Source of the DNA: Brassica napus
Taxonomy: Eukaryota; Streptophyta; Magnoliopsida; Brassicales; Brassicaceae
Assembly (NCBI RefSeq): GCF_020379485.1
Contig: NW_026014726.1
Location: 1 to 64,000 of the forward strand
Direction of reading: 5' to 3'
DNA: 64,000 bases
Shown here: positions 1-8,793 of the stretch, piece by piece
Numbering within the stretch: position 1 is the stretch's first letter
Layout of the letters: each line of letters starts with the position of its first letter
Program-made: the position numbers and the translations under genes
The notes under the pieces: model-generated
Told to the model about the DNA's origin: nothing
The model's database searches: none
Seen by the model: the letters and a program-made list of their open reading frames with translations, nothing else

Positions 1-450
1 TACTGGAGTGGAAGCTGTTATTGTAGGCGAACTCCACTAACGGAAAATGCCGTTCCCAGGAATCACCCCAATCGAGAACACATGCTCGAAGCATATCCTC
101 CTGCGTCCGTAGTTATTTTCGACTGCCCATCCGTTTGGGGATGATAAGCCGTACTCATGTTCACTCTTGTTCCTAAAGCTTTCTGAAAAGCTTGCCAGAA
201 GTGAGAAGTGAACCTCGAATCTCTATCCGAAACTATACTTGAGGGTACTCCATGTAGCCTCACAATCTCGTCTATGTACTTACTCACATTCCGGTCGACT
301 CCATCAGTCTTTTTGATGGCCAGGAAGTGGGCAGACTTGGTCAGTCGATCAACTATTACCCAGACAGCATCATTCCTATTCATAGTCGTGGGAAATCCTG
401 TCACAAAATCCATCTTGATGTGATCCCACTTCCATTCCGGAATAGGTAGG
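1..450 (-). pseudogene. Ty3/gypsy integrase catalytic core, frameshifted
   Basis: The minus-strand frame at 63-413 begins MDFVTGFP and continues with [19 protein letters not shown] and the conserved HPQTDGQS stretch, which are the first two catalytic aspartates and the lead-in to the glutamate of a DD35E integrase. Directly after HPQTDGQS the frame is disrupted: the residue expected to be the catalytic Glu reads Lys, and the conserved continuation lies in another frame toward position 1. The product would integrate cDNA into host DNA, but this copy cannot be active. The 3' part lies outside the window. Confidence 0.9.
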
Positions 451-1219
451 CTCTAAAGCAGTCCACTCGGAACTTGTTGTTCGGCCTTGACGAGTTGACA
501 CGTAGGACACTTGCCACCCATTCGACCACATCAACATTCATGCGTATCCAATGATAGTATTGTCTGAGATTATGATACATCTTTGTCACTCCAGGATGGA
601 TCGAGAATCTAGACTTGTGAGCTTCCCTAAAGATCTCGTCCTTTAAACTCCTATCATTGGGTATGCTGATCCGACCATGAACTAAGATCATACCGTCCTT
701 GGCGATTTGATACTCAGTCAGGTCGTTCCGAGCAACCGTCTTCAGGTTCTCGTCCTGATCTTGGGCCGCTCGGATCTGGGTAAGCAGGTCGGCTCTATTC
801 GCCGCCTCTAAACCCCGTGGTCTGTCCGTTCTGTTCAAAGCATTTAAACGAACAAAGCGTTCCACCTCATCCGGCTCGTCCGTTCCGCTTCCGACCACGA
901 CGTCTTCTCGCTTTCGGCTCAAGGCGTCGGCCACAAGGTTAGCCTTGCCTGGATAGTAAGTGATGTCTAGGTTGTAGTCGGCCACGAACTCCATCCACCT
1001 CCTCTGCCTTAAGTTTAACTCAGGCTGGGTGAATATATACTTCAGACTTTTATGGTCCGTAAGTATCTGGACTTTGGCCCCATATAAATATGATCGCCAA
1101 AACTTTAAGGCGAATACTACCGCAGCCATTTCAAGATCATGGGTGGGGTAGTTTCCCTCATGTTTCTTCAGCTGCCTTGACGCTAGGCAATGACCTTCCC
1201 ATGTTGAGTCAACACGCAA
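425..1219 (-). pseudogene. RNase H C-terminal half and integrase zinc-finger region
   Basis: The frame contains ASRQLKKHEGNYPTHDLE, LTDHKSLKYIF, QRRWMEFVADY and ADALSRK, the C-terminal landmarks of Ty3/gypsy RNase H. These are followed by a linker and EAHKSRFSIHPG...MYHNLRQYYHW, the His-His half of the HHCC zinc-binding domain of integrase. Near position 500 the reading frame slips, so the Cys-Cys half (CPTC-like) is only found in a neighbouring frame, consistent with a one-base deletion. The 5' side joins the upstream RNase H part through another frameshift around 1185-1215. Confidence 0.9.
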
Positions 1220-1503
1220 CCGAGTCCAGTGATGGACACATCCGTGTAGACTTCATAAGGTTGGTGTGCCTTCGAAAGAACCAGGACGGGCGCGCTAGTC
1301 AGCATATCCTTAAGTGCGGAGAAACATCTCGTACACTCATCAGACCATGTGAACTTAACGTCTTTCCCAGTCAACCGTGTCATAGGTTGAGCCAAGCTTG
1401 CAAATCCCTGCACAAACTTTCTATAGTAACCTGTCAGCCCTAGGAAGCTTCTAACTTCTGTGGCACTGCATGGTCGGGGCCAATCCTTGATTGCCCTGAT
1501 CTT
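1183..1503 (-). pseudogene. RT connection domain and RNase H N-terminus
   Basis: Downstream of the RT fragment, the same frame continues past a TAG at 1504-1506 into [18 protein letters not shown] and [18 protein letters not shown]. The second is the start of RNase H, where the usual first catalytic Asp context (TDAS) reads TDVS. The frame ends at a stop near 1183, where the next domain resumes in a different frame. It is the middle of one decayed polyprotein, not a separate gene. Confidence 0.85.
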
Positions 1504-2146
1504 CTATGGATCCACTGTGACGCCCTGGTCAGAAACAATATGACCGAGGAACCCAATACTCTTTTGCCAAACACTGCACTTGCTGAGTTTAGCAAAAAAT
1601 TTGTGCTCTCGTAATCGTTCCAGCACGGCTCTCAAATGTTTCCGATGAGATTCCTCGTCCTTGGAGTAGATCAGGATATCATCAATGAAGATGATCACTG
1701 ATTCATCCAAGAAGTCCTGGAACACGCTGTTCATCATTTTCATGAATGCAGCAGGTGCATTAGTCAGACCGAACGGCATCACTACGAACTCGTAATGGTC
1801 GTACCTGGTCCTGAATGCTGTCTTCCTAATGTCGTTTGGCTCTATAGGAATCTGATGATATCCCAAGGCCAAATCGATTTTAGAAAACCACTTAGCTCCT
1901 TTCAGCTGATCCAACAGCTCGTCTATCCTGGGTAACGGGTATTTGTTCTTCCCAGTTACCCTGTTCAACCCTCGATAGTCGATGCACAGACGCATGCTAC
2001 CATCCTTCTTTTTCACAAAGAGGACTGGTGCACCCCAAGGGGAGCTACTTGTCCGTATGAACCCCTTGTCAAGCAATTCTTCCAATTGCTTCTTTAGCTC
2101 GGCCATCTCGGTCGGAGCCATTCGATACGGACTCTTGGACAGCGGA
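1504..2146 (-). pseudogene. Ty3/gypsy reverse transcriptase domain
   Basis: The frame shows the RT fingers and palm in order: [54 protein letters not shown] and the catalytic [10 protein letters not shown] (the YxDD box with the two aspartates present). The fragment of about 205 residues is close to a full RT core. It ends at an in-frame TAG (1504-1506). Its N-terminal side is cut at 2146, where a solo LTR inserted between the protease-RT linker and the RT start; the linker resumes at 4428. RT copies element RNA into DNA in cytoplasmic particles. This copy is dead. Confidence 0.95.
2142..2146. repeat. Target site duplication, left copy (GCGGA)
   Basis: GCGGA immediately precedes TGTAATAACC. 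The same 5 bp follow the right end of the solo LTR at 4423-4427, as expected for LTR retrotransposon integration. Confidence 0.88.
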
Positions 2147-4422
2147 TGTAATAACCCTCATGAGAAGATATAATTTTGGTCGAGAAAACTCTTTAAGATC
2201 AGTTTGAAGATTGATCGATCAGAATTTAAATAAAAATCGACCCGATAAATTAATGTCTCGACGGGACTGTCTTGTGGTCGAAAGACCTTCCTTGATAGTT
2301 TGGTCGAGTCTTATATATATTTTGGTCGAATTTTTATTAAGCTGAACGAGATTTTCCAAGAGCCAAAGGACAAGGAATATTTGGTCGAAATATTATTCAG
2401 AATTATCAACCAGCTTCCTTAATAATCTTGACCCGTCTAATGCCATAACCTCCTAAGCCAGCATGCTTGTTTACTTATCAAGTCACATGTCATGCACCTT
2501 CCTGCTTGCTTGCTTATGTAGTAATGGGCACATGCAAGTCACAAGCTGCTTGCTGTGCTTGCTCATTATTTCAGTCACATGATTGTCACCAGCTGCTTGC
2601 AGCTTTCTTCTTGGGAGGGAAAGGACAGCAGCTTGTTGTTTGGAAGTGCTGAAGTTGCTCTCCACATGTCCTTTCTCAGCCTTGCTTCGTGCTGAGTGAA
2701 ACAATCACCTGAAGCAAATTCTTATGTTATAAAAACACCACCTTCTCTCTTCTGGTCGTCCATAACCACAAGAAAATCAGAGAGAAACTTTCAGAAAAAT
2801 CAGAGAGAGAGAAGAGAGAAAATATGAAAGAAAACCATAAGAAAAATTCAGAGAAAATTCTGAAGAGAGATCTGAGAATGGACGACCCTTCCTAACCCTC
2901 CTGTGCCTTGAATCAGTGACTGGGGTGTGTGGAAAAATTAATAGATTGTCTAGAAGATTCATGAGATCACTTCACAGCTTAGTAATCAAGTATTAAACCA
3001 GTAAGATTTTAAGTCAGTTTGATCAGATCAGTTTTAAGGAAGCTTCATGTCTGATTAAGGCCTAAGCCATGTTCTGTTTCTTATCTTAAACCTACTGTGG
3101 AACCTTTATGCTGCTCAGGTCAGTGTGAGTGAAGATTGAAGGAGAGGATAAGTTGTGTTCACTGATCAGTTTAGTATAGCCGGTAAGCCTTAGCTTCTTG
3201 CTCTTAGATAAGTTCTGAAAAGAACCGGTTATTGGTTGATGAATAACCTATCTGGATCAGTTTGATTAAGGCCTATGTGGATTTTATTAGTCCAGTTCAT
3301 GGTCAGCTAGCACCTAAATCATTTAGCTGAAACGATTTGTCTCTGAACCAGACTGAACTGATAGATGGATCAGATTATTGTTCTGAAACTTCTTAGCTAT
3401 TGTTATAGTATGAACCAAACTTAGTCTGAACTAAACATGTTCTGAACTTCCCTTGGTAGCTGTCCTGAATCATGAACTGCATGGTTGAATCAGTTTTATA
3501 CAACCGGTCGATTGGAGTGTTTTGTCTTGCTCGGATCAGATGTAATGGAGAGTGGTTGGATCAGCCAGACATGTCCTGTTGATCTTTCCGAATCTGAAGT
3601 GTACCAGTAGTGGAATGTGATTAGCTTGAGCTCGGGTCTAGTCTACCATAGCCAATCTCAAGGACTAAAAGGTGAGTCTAGATAGACGTTTGATCAATAC
3701 TGAATGTAGATGATTGATAGGCTTTGTCTCTTGATAAAATATTGAATTGGTGAGGTGTTTACTTAATGTAAACACTTATTAAATATTTATGAATGATCAT
3801 AGAGGTTTATTCCAAACCTTAGTACTTGTTCTCAAGTACTAATGCATTTGTATAGTATTAAATATATAAGTATAAATCATGTGAAGTCTTATTGTATACT
3901 CACTCTCCCGAGAGTTCCCGCATTACCGTGAATTGTTCCTGCGTACGGAACAAGATCACGAAGACACGATGATGGGGTCGCACCCTGGAGACCGTGTAAC
4001 TGCATGCAGCGTTAGATGTTCGATCTTGGAATATCTAATGGAGATGATGGTTATATTTATTTCCCTGCTAGGCTCGGTTAGCCTTGGTAGTTTTCCGGGT
4101 TTAGTATATATATATATTATAAGTATGAGTGAATGGCGGGTGTGTGGAGATGATGTTTAAGATAACATTCACATCGATGGAATGATAGAACTTATATATG
4201 TATTTTTATTAGTTATGGAATATATTTCCACTCCATACAAATGAAGTTGATTGCTTGAGATATTTTAATATATGTTGGGGTGCGGGACTAGGCTCACTGA
4301 GTAAACTGGTTACTCATGAGTCCTTTGTGATGCAGGTAACCAGTAGACGGGAGCCCTTACTCTAGGACGAGAAGGAACATTGACCCTGTCATTTCCGGTC
4401 ATCTACGATCGGGGGTATCACA
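2147..4422 (+). mobile_element. Solo LTR nested in element 1 (2276 bp)
   Basis: The block starts TGTAATAACCC and ends GGGGTATCACA, giving imperfect terminal inverted repeats with TG...CA ends. The 5-bp sequence GCGGA is duplicated on both sides (2142-2146 and 4423-4427). Removing the block joins the linker ...ELEPGT to the RT start, and the related sequence at 18455-18480 shows the uninterrupted arrangement. It has no coding capacity, PBS or second LTR, so it is a solo LTR left by LTR-LTR recombination. A plus-strand TATA box at 2728 suggests plus orientation. It is AT-rich and unlike the other LTRs here. A Ty3/gypsy (possibly chromovirus) origin is inference only. Confidence 0.9.
2728..2735 (+). 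promoter_or_regulatory. Putative TATA box of the solo LTR
   Basis: TATAAAAA lies 581 bp into the solo LTR and is followed by a CT/GA-rich leader-like stretch. The position fits a U3/R boundary in plus orientation. Not otherwise verified. Confidence 0.5.
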
Positions 4423-4427
4423 GCGGA
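4423..4427. repeat. Target site duplication, right copy (GCGGA)
   Basis: This is the right-hand partner of the GCGGA at 2142-2146 and directly follows ...GGGGTATCACA. Confidence 0.88.
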
Positions 4428-5060
4428 GCTGTCCCTGGTTCCAGTTCAATCAGAAAGGGATCGGACCTATCAGGGGGGACACCCTGTAGCGCCTGAAACA
4501 CATCCTGGAACTCGGACACCAACGAATCCTCGCGTGGGTCTAACAGAAAACCAGAACTGTCAGGCTCTGTAGTTGTAACTGTAGCCAAGAATGACTGACA
4601 ACCTGTTCCAGCATCCGAATCGCTCGAACTACTGAAACCACTACTTTCTCTTGAGCCTGACACAAACCTTGGTACTCTACCGGGTGAAGTCCATTCTCCA
4701 ATTGCACACGACCCTTATGGAAATCTAGAGTGGCTCGGTACTTTCCCAACCAATCCATACCTAAGATCACTTCATGATTCTTTAGGTGGACACAGACCAG
4801 ATTCACAGGGAAGACCATTCCCTGGATCTGTACTGGGATATTCGACATGAGACCTAGTGAGTTCATGGCTTGCCCACCGGCCGCCCTCACTATCCCAAAA
4901 TTATCACCAGCATCCAGACAGAACAGACCCTTTCAGACCAGTCCCGGACTCACAAAACTATGTTTAGCCCATGTGTCGAAAAGCACGTGGGTTTTTACCC
5001 CACCGACCATGAGGGTTTCTATCAGAGACCCCCATCAGAATCCCCTAGACCATTCTAGGT
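4428..5060 (-). pseudogene. Retropepsin-like protease and protease-RT linker of element 1
   Basis: Reading toward lower coordinates, the region shows VLFDTWAKHSF, RAAGGQAMNSLGL, HEVILGMDWLGKYRATLDF and then PPDRSDPFLIELEPGT leading to the RT. This is the Ty3/gypsy aspartic protease with its typical ILGMDWL motif. The catalytic DTG reads DTW, a stop follows it, and at least one frameshift separates ILGMDWL (4540-4890) from the C-terminal linker (4428-4663). The protease would process Gag-Pol; this copy is inactive. Confidence 0.88.
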
Positions 5061-5189
5061 TCCAGACCAAGCATTACTACTTGAATGTAAAAAAAAAGAT
5101 AAATTTAGAAATTACCAGAGATCGAATCAAAAGATCCGGAAGCTCTGTCGTCTCGTGACAGTTCATTCACCCTCGGTGTTGTGGTTGGT

Positions 5190-5560
5190 TTGCCTTAGGA
5201 CGCCTTGCCTGAGTCTCCATGGCCCTTCCCCTGACTTCCTTGCAGCTTAGGACACTCCGATTGGAAATGTCATTGGTGGCCACTATGGAAACAAGTCATC
5301 GTGCTGCTTCTACCAGACGGGTCGGTCGAGGACAGTTTTGAACCCCATGGTCCATGCTGCCACAACGAACACAAGCCCCCTTGGCCTTCCAGCACTCACC
5401 GGGATGGTTCTGTTCACATTTGGAACACGCAGGTCGGCCACCAGAGGTCCTACCTCCGTCCACCTGGTCCCATTTTCTCTTTTTATCATTAGTCTTGCCC
5501 AATGGGCCAGGCAGTGGCTTAGCCTTAAGCACAGCTTCTTCGGCCTAGTTAGACTCCAAC
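5190..5560 (-). pseudogene. Gag C-terminus with CCHC zinc knuckle
   Basis: One frame contains CSKCEQNHPGECW followed by CVRCGSMDHGVQNC, a perfect CX2CX4HX4C nucleic-acid-binding knuckle. The second knuckle, intact in element 2 (CFHCGQQGHFQSEC), here has its second Cys changed to Ser and a stop. A basic NDKKRKWDQ stretch precedes the knuckles. In retroelements this part of Gag binds and packages the RNA. It lies in a different frame from the upstream gag core, so a frameshift falls around 5530-5620. Confidence 0.88.
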
Positions 5561-6589
5561 AAAGCCACCCGTTCCACCTGTTCTCCGACGGTGTTGAAAG
5601 TGCGGATGAGCAGTGGGGCTTCAGTTCCGGCCTTAGGCCTCGGATGAACCTACGGACCTGGACTGACTCATCCTCCAGCAATCTTCCAAAGAACCATCTG
5701 AGTCGGTTGAACTCATCTTCGTACTCCCGTACAGTACTGCGGCCTTGGACCAAATCAAGAAACTTAGCTTCCAAACGATCCCAAGCCTCAGCAGGAAAGT
5801 ATTTGTGGTTGAATTCAACTTCATAATCCACAAAAATTGTGAGACTTCCATTGGTGCGCTTGTCCACTGCAAGCCACCAATTATGCGCGTCTTCTTCCAG
5901 GAAGTGAACCGCAATGTCTCGCCTGTAATCCTCTAGATAGCGAGTTGATTGGAAATTTTGGACCAGCCTACTCCTCCACTCATCTGCCACACAAGGTCGG
6001 TGCTACCTGAGAATTCCTTTGTACCCAATCTGGATAGATGTTGAAGCAAACTCAGATAGTCAACCTTCTTTACCGACCTTTCCGGTGGATCGATCTCGAT
6101 CACCTCAACTGCGTCCACAGCTGGACCCGTAGCAATAGGTATAGCCGTAGCTACAGGTGTAGCTTGACCAACTGATGAATTCACTAGTGGAGTGAACAGC
6201 TGAGTCATATCCGCAACCTTGTTACCCATTACTTTCATGGCCTCTAACAAGTCCTCTCGGGACAGTGCTGCGGGCACGTTGGCTGTTCCCTCGGCCATTT
6301 GCTCACGCTGGTCACCATCACGGTTAGTGTTCGAGGATTCTACTTCCTCGTCACTTTCCTGATGTTGCTGATCTTCTTGTTGCATTCCCGTAAGATTGGC
6401 CTGGTCAGTCGGTAACACATACCCGGTGTTAGTCACAGCCGGCTCGGTTGGTAACCCGGACAGATTAGCTCCGTCCACGGCCGCTTGACTGGACTGACCG
6501 GCCGTTTTCTTATTCCTTCGGGTCTTTCCCGATTGTTTGGTTTCCAGCCTAAGGATTCTGACATTGTTAGTACAACATATACATAACAT
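5560..6589 (-). pseudogene. Gag N-terminus and capsid-like core of element 1
   Basis: The first segment (from about 6589) is polar and Gln/Glu-rich (QQEDQQHQESDEEVE) and ends LLQHLSRLGTKEFSGSTD. After a one-base frame change near 5985 the retrotransposon gag domain continues with ADEWRSRLVQNF, YRRDIAVHFLEEDAHNWW, FNHKYFPAEAWDRLEAKF, EYEDEFNRLRWF and RRFIRGLRPELK. These match the plant Ty3/gypsy gag family. The true start codon is not clear, because the first Met at 6589 may lie within leader sequence. Non-functional. Confidence 0.85.
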
Positions 6590-7505
6590 AACCGAGACAA
6601 TTAATCCCTAGACCAAACTATCAAACCTCACCGTGTGACTGAATCAGCTGGCTGCGTGTGTGTGGACTACATAACCCAGCAATCCTAGAATCAACACCCG
6701 AATCCGTCCTCTCGACAAAACTGGACCCGTTTGCTATATAATCAATCCTTTGCTTGTTTGATTCATTTTAAGTCTTTCATTTACTAAGTCATGTTCGAAT
6801 CTGAGGTTCTAAAACAATTGAACAGATAGCACAGCGGAATGTAAATGTGTATTTAATGTATTACTTAGAAATATGAGATCCGATACACAACTTCTTAATT
6901 GTTTCATAGACAATCACTAGTTCATCCCTAGCATCAACTAACCACACGTTACACAGCCTCTCACTGACCGAGCCTTCACGGCTCCTTGGCTTGACTAGAA
7001 CCATCCTTAGTTCCTGAAACCACAACCAGATAAGCATTAATCATAACCGAGAATATAACTAGTCGAATCTACAATGCTTGGCTTGGTTCCTAGAACATAG
7101 ATAAGCCTCAGACAATATACTTATAAAAAGATATGAACCTGCCTACCGAATCCTAAGTCATTCAACCAACCACCCCTTGACTTAAATCAGATAGACAGTC
7201 CAGAATAGATAAACAGAACACACGAACAGTCCGGATCATCCCGAAGACAAATCCGTCCATCTGGATAGAATCAATGTGCGGCCGGCCTAGATGAAGTCCG
7301 GCTCAATAGCCCAACGGACTTCCTTACCTGATCCGGCCTTGGGCCTGGATCCAACGGCCGTAAGCCTCACGCCCTATCCGGTTAGGCTAAACGGCCGATC
7401 GGACCTTGCGACTCTTACCCTGGCTTAGACGAACCGTGTACTTGTTCCAACGGACAAGACATGGTCTGATCCCTTATGGAACGGACACGACCTGTCTCAA
7501 CGGGC

Positions 7506-7687
7506 ACCGTTTGGAACATGCACCGCTTCGGTCCTTGGTACCTCTTGGTCCTCGTACCTCTTGATGTTCGTAACCCTTGGTTACTTACATCCTTTGGCAA
7601 CTCACAACCTTTGGAACTCGTGACCTTGGTAACTCACAACCCTTCGTAACTCGTGACCTTTGGCGACTCGTGCCTCTTGGAACATGA
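7506..7687. repeat. Degenerate ~17-bp tandem repeat inside LTR 1
   Basis: Successive copies such as CCTTTGGCAACTCACAA, CCTTTGGAACTCGTGA, CCTTGGTAACTCACAA and CCCTTCGTAACTCGTGA follow one another. The LTRs of elements 2 and 4 have fewer copies at the equivalent place (16465-16560, 21963-22060, 55129-55232), so the copy number varies between LTRs. Confidence 0.75.
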
Positions 7688-8173
7688 CCAACCGTTTAGC
7701 CCAACCGCCCAGTCTATTGTGAGATTCGAACCGACAGTCTAACCGACCAGCGTCTAGGTTAGCGGTTTGGTTATGACCGGCCAAGTCTAGCGACGTGTCC
7801 CTTGGACTGAACCAACACAACGCTTCGTGTATAATCAGAAAGAAGAGAAAGGACCGGATAGAAACAAGAAGAGGAGGAGCGGTTAGGTCTAATAAACCGA
7901 CCAGAGCCGCGGTGCGATCACAAGGACCGTCCGTTCGGTCTGATGCGGCAATAGCCCACCACGTACCTTCTGAACTGTGTCAGGGTTCTCCCTGTTCTTC
8001 TCCTGCTCTCGGTCTCCCATACTTGATCGGAGGTTGCTTCTCAAACGATCAGATCGCCAGAAACCTAACCACCACACAAACGGCCTTGCTTTGGCCGGAA
8101 ACTCTCTCTCTCTACAATTTCTCTGAGTATTTTTACTCTGGATTCGATGAATGAAATCGATAGAGAGGACCCC

Positions 8174-8183
8174 ATATTTATAG
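8174..8183 (-). promoter_or_regulatory. TATA box of LTR 1
   Basis: CTATAAATAT on the minus strand, in a context (CCCCTCGTTT before, GGGGTCCTCT after) shared with the LTRs of elements 2 and 4. It lies about 575 bp from the 5' end of the LTR, a sensible U3 length. Transcription would run toward gag. Confidence 0.75.
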
Positions 8184-8436
8184 AAACGAGGGGGTAAGTC
8201 TTGCCCCACGAACAGGCATGACTGGCCAGCGGATGGGCACAATCGGCCAAGGGTTACACCCTCCCGGCCGCATGCGTCCCTTCGCCATACCGCATGGGTT
8301 TGGGTCGGACAGAGGCCCAAGGCCTTACCCAATCCCTCTGGAGTTAGCCCATGGTAGGACAGAGGCCCAAGGCCGGACCCCAATGGCCCACCACCGGCCC
8401 GGACCCAGACCATCGGACCGAAACCCGAACAGTCCG

Positions 8437-8590
8437 TCCAGCTGAGATGAGCTGACTTCCAGCTGCCTCAGCAGAGGGAGCTAGTAGTTCAGCTAATGGA
8501 GCTGACTTAGTAGTGGCCGAGCTGGAGTGAGCTTAACCTAACTCCGTTGAGCTGGTCGAACTACCTGTTCCATCCGCCCAGCTACCATCT
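8437..8590. repeat. AGCT-rich patch of LTR 1
   Basis: A cluster of AGCTGA, GAGCT and AGCTAGTAG words upstream of the TATA box in transcription order. Related patches occupy the same U3 position in every other LTR of this family in the window: 17498-17650, 23008-23158, 56168-56300, 46680-46850 and 58505-58850. Confidence 0.8.
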
Positions 8591-8781
8591 TACACGTCCT
8601 AGTTCACTCTCGACTTGTGTAAGGTTAAGTCTAAGTTTCCTTACAACCTTAACCTTCTTATCTGGCCATGGAATGCTTGTCTTGATGTCCTAAGACTGAC
8701 TAGTACGTTTCCTCGAACCATGGCTGTCCCAATGATCCTATTAAGGATGTTACAAGACGTCCTGTGTGTACTGAACAGACA

Positions 8782-8793
8782 GCCCACGTGGGC
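8782..8793. repeat. First copy of the 12-bp palindrome GCCCACGTGGGC
   Basis: A perfect palindrome centred on CACGTG, the core of plant G-boxes. It recurs in most ~115-bp blocks of all three array parts; a frequent variant, CCCACATGGGC, has a CATG core. Protein binding is a possibility, not shown. Confidence 0.85.

Larger units (their letters stand above)
1..8754 (-). mobile_element. Element 1: decayed Ty3/gypsy LTR retrotransposon, 3' part outside window
   Basis: Read on the minus strand, the order is LTR (about 6600-8754), gag, zinc knuckle, protease, RT, RNase H and integrase, which is the Ty3/gypsy order. The integrase runs off the left edge, so the 3' LTR is not in the window. Every coding domain is broken by stops or frameshifts, and a solo LTR of another family interrupts it at 2147-4422. 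The outer end of the LTR (plus-strand ...GTTACA at 8754) abuts the satellite directly, and the flanking 5 bp are AGACG. Its LTR is a shorter, more diverged relative of those in elements 2 and 4. Identification as Ty3/gypsy is secure; the clade is not determined. Confidence 0.93.
6600..8754 (-). repeat. LTR of element 1 (inner boundary not resolved)
   Basis: The outer end (minus-strand TGTAACATCC, ending at 8754) and several internal blocks match the LTRs of elements 2 and 4: the CAGCGGAAT block near 6834, the CCTAAGTCATTCAACCAACC block near 7150, the GACCTTGCGACTC block near 7403, the TATA region at 8174 and the AGCT-rich patch at 8437. It is about 0.75 kb shorter than those LTRs. I could not find a TGGTATCAGAGC primer site between it and gag, so the inner edge somewhere in 6550-6830 is a guess and the leader may be deleted. 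Confidence 0.7.

Noticed and set aside
3933..4160. 75-codon frame in the solo LTR
   Set aside because: Short, inside LTR sequence and with no motif beyond a chance hydrophobic run.
7795..8413. Open frames of 119 and 174 codons in LTR 1
   Set aside because: They overlap the U3 promoter region, are not conserved in the homologous LTRs and show no protein features.
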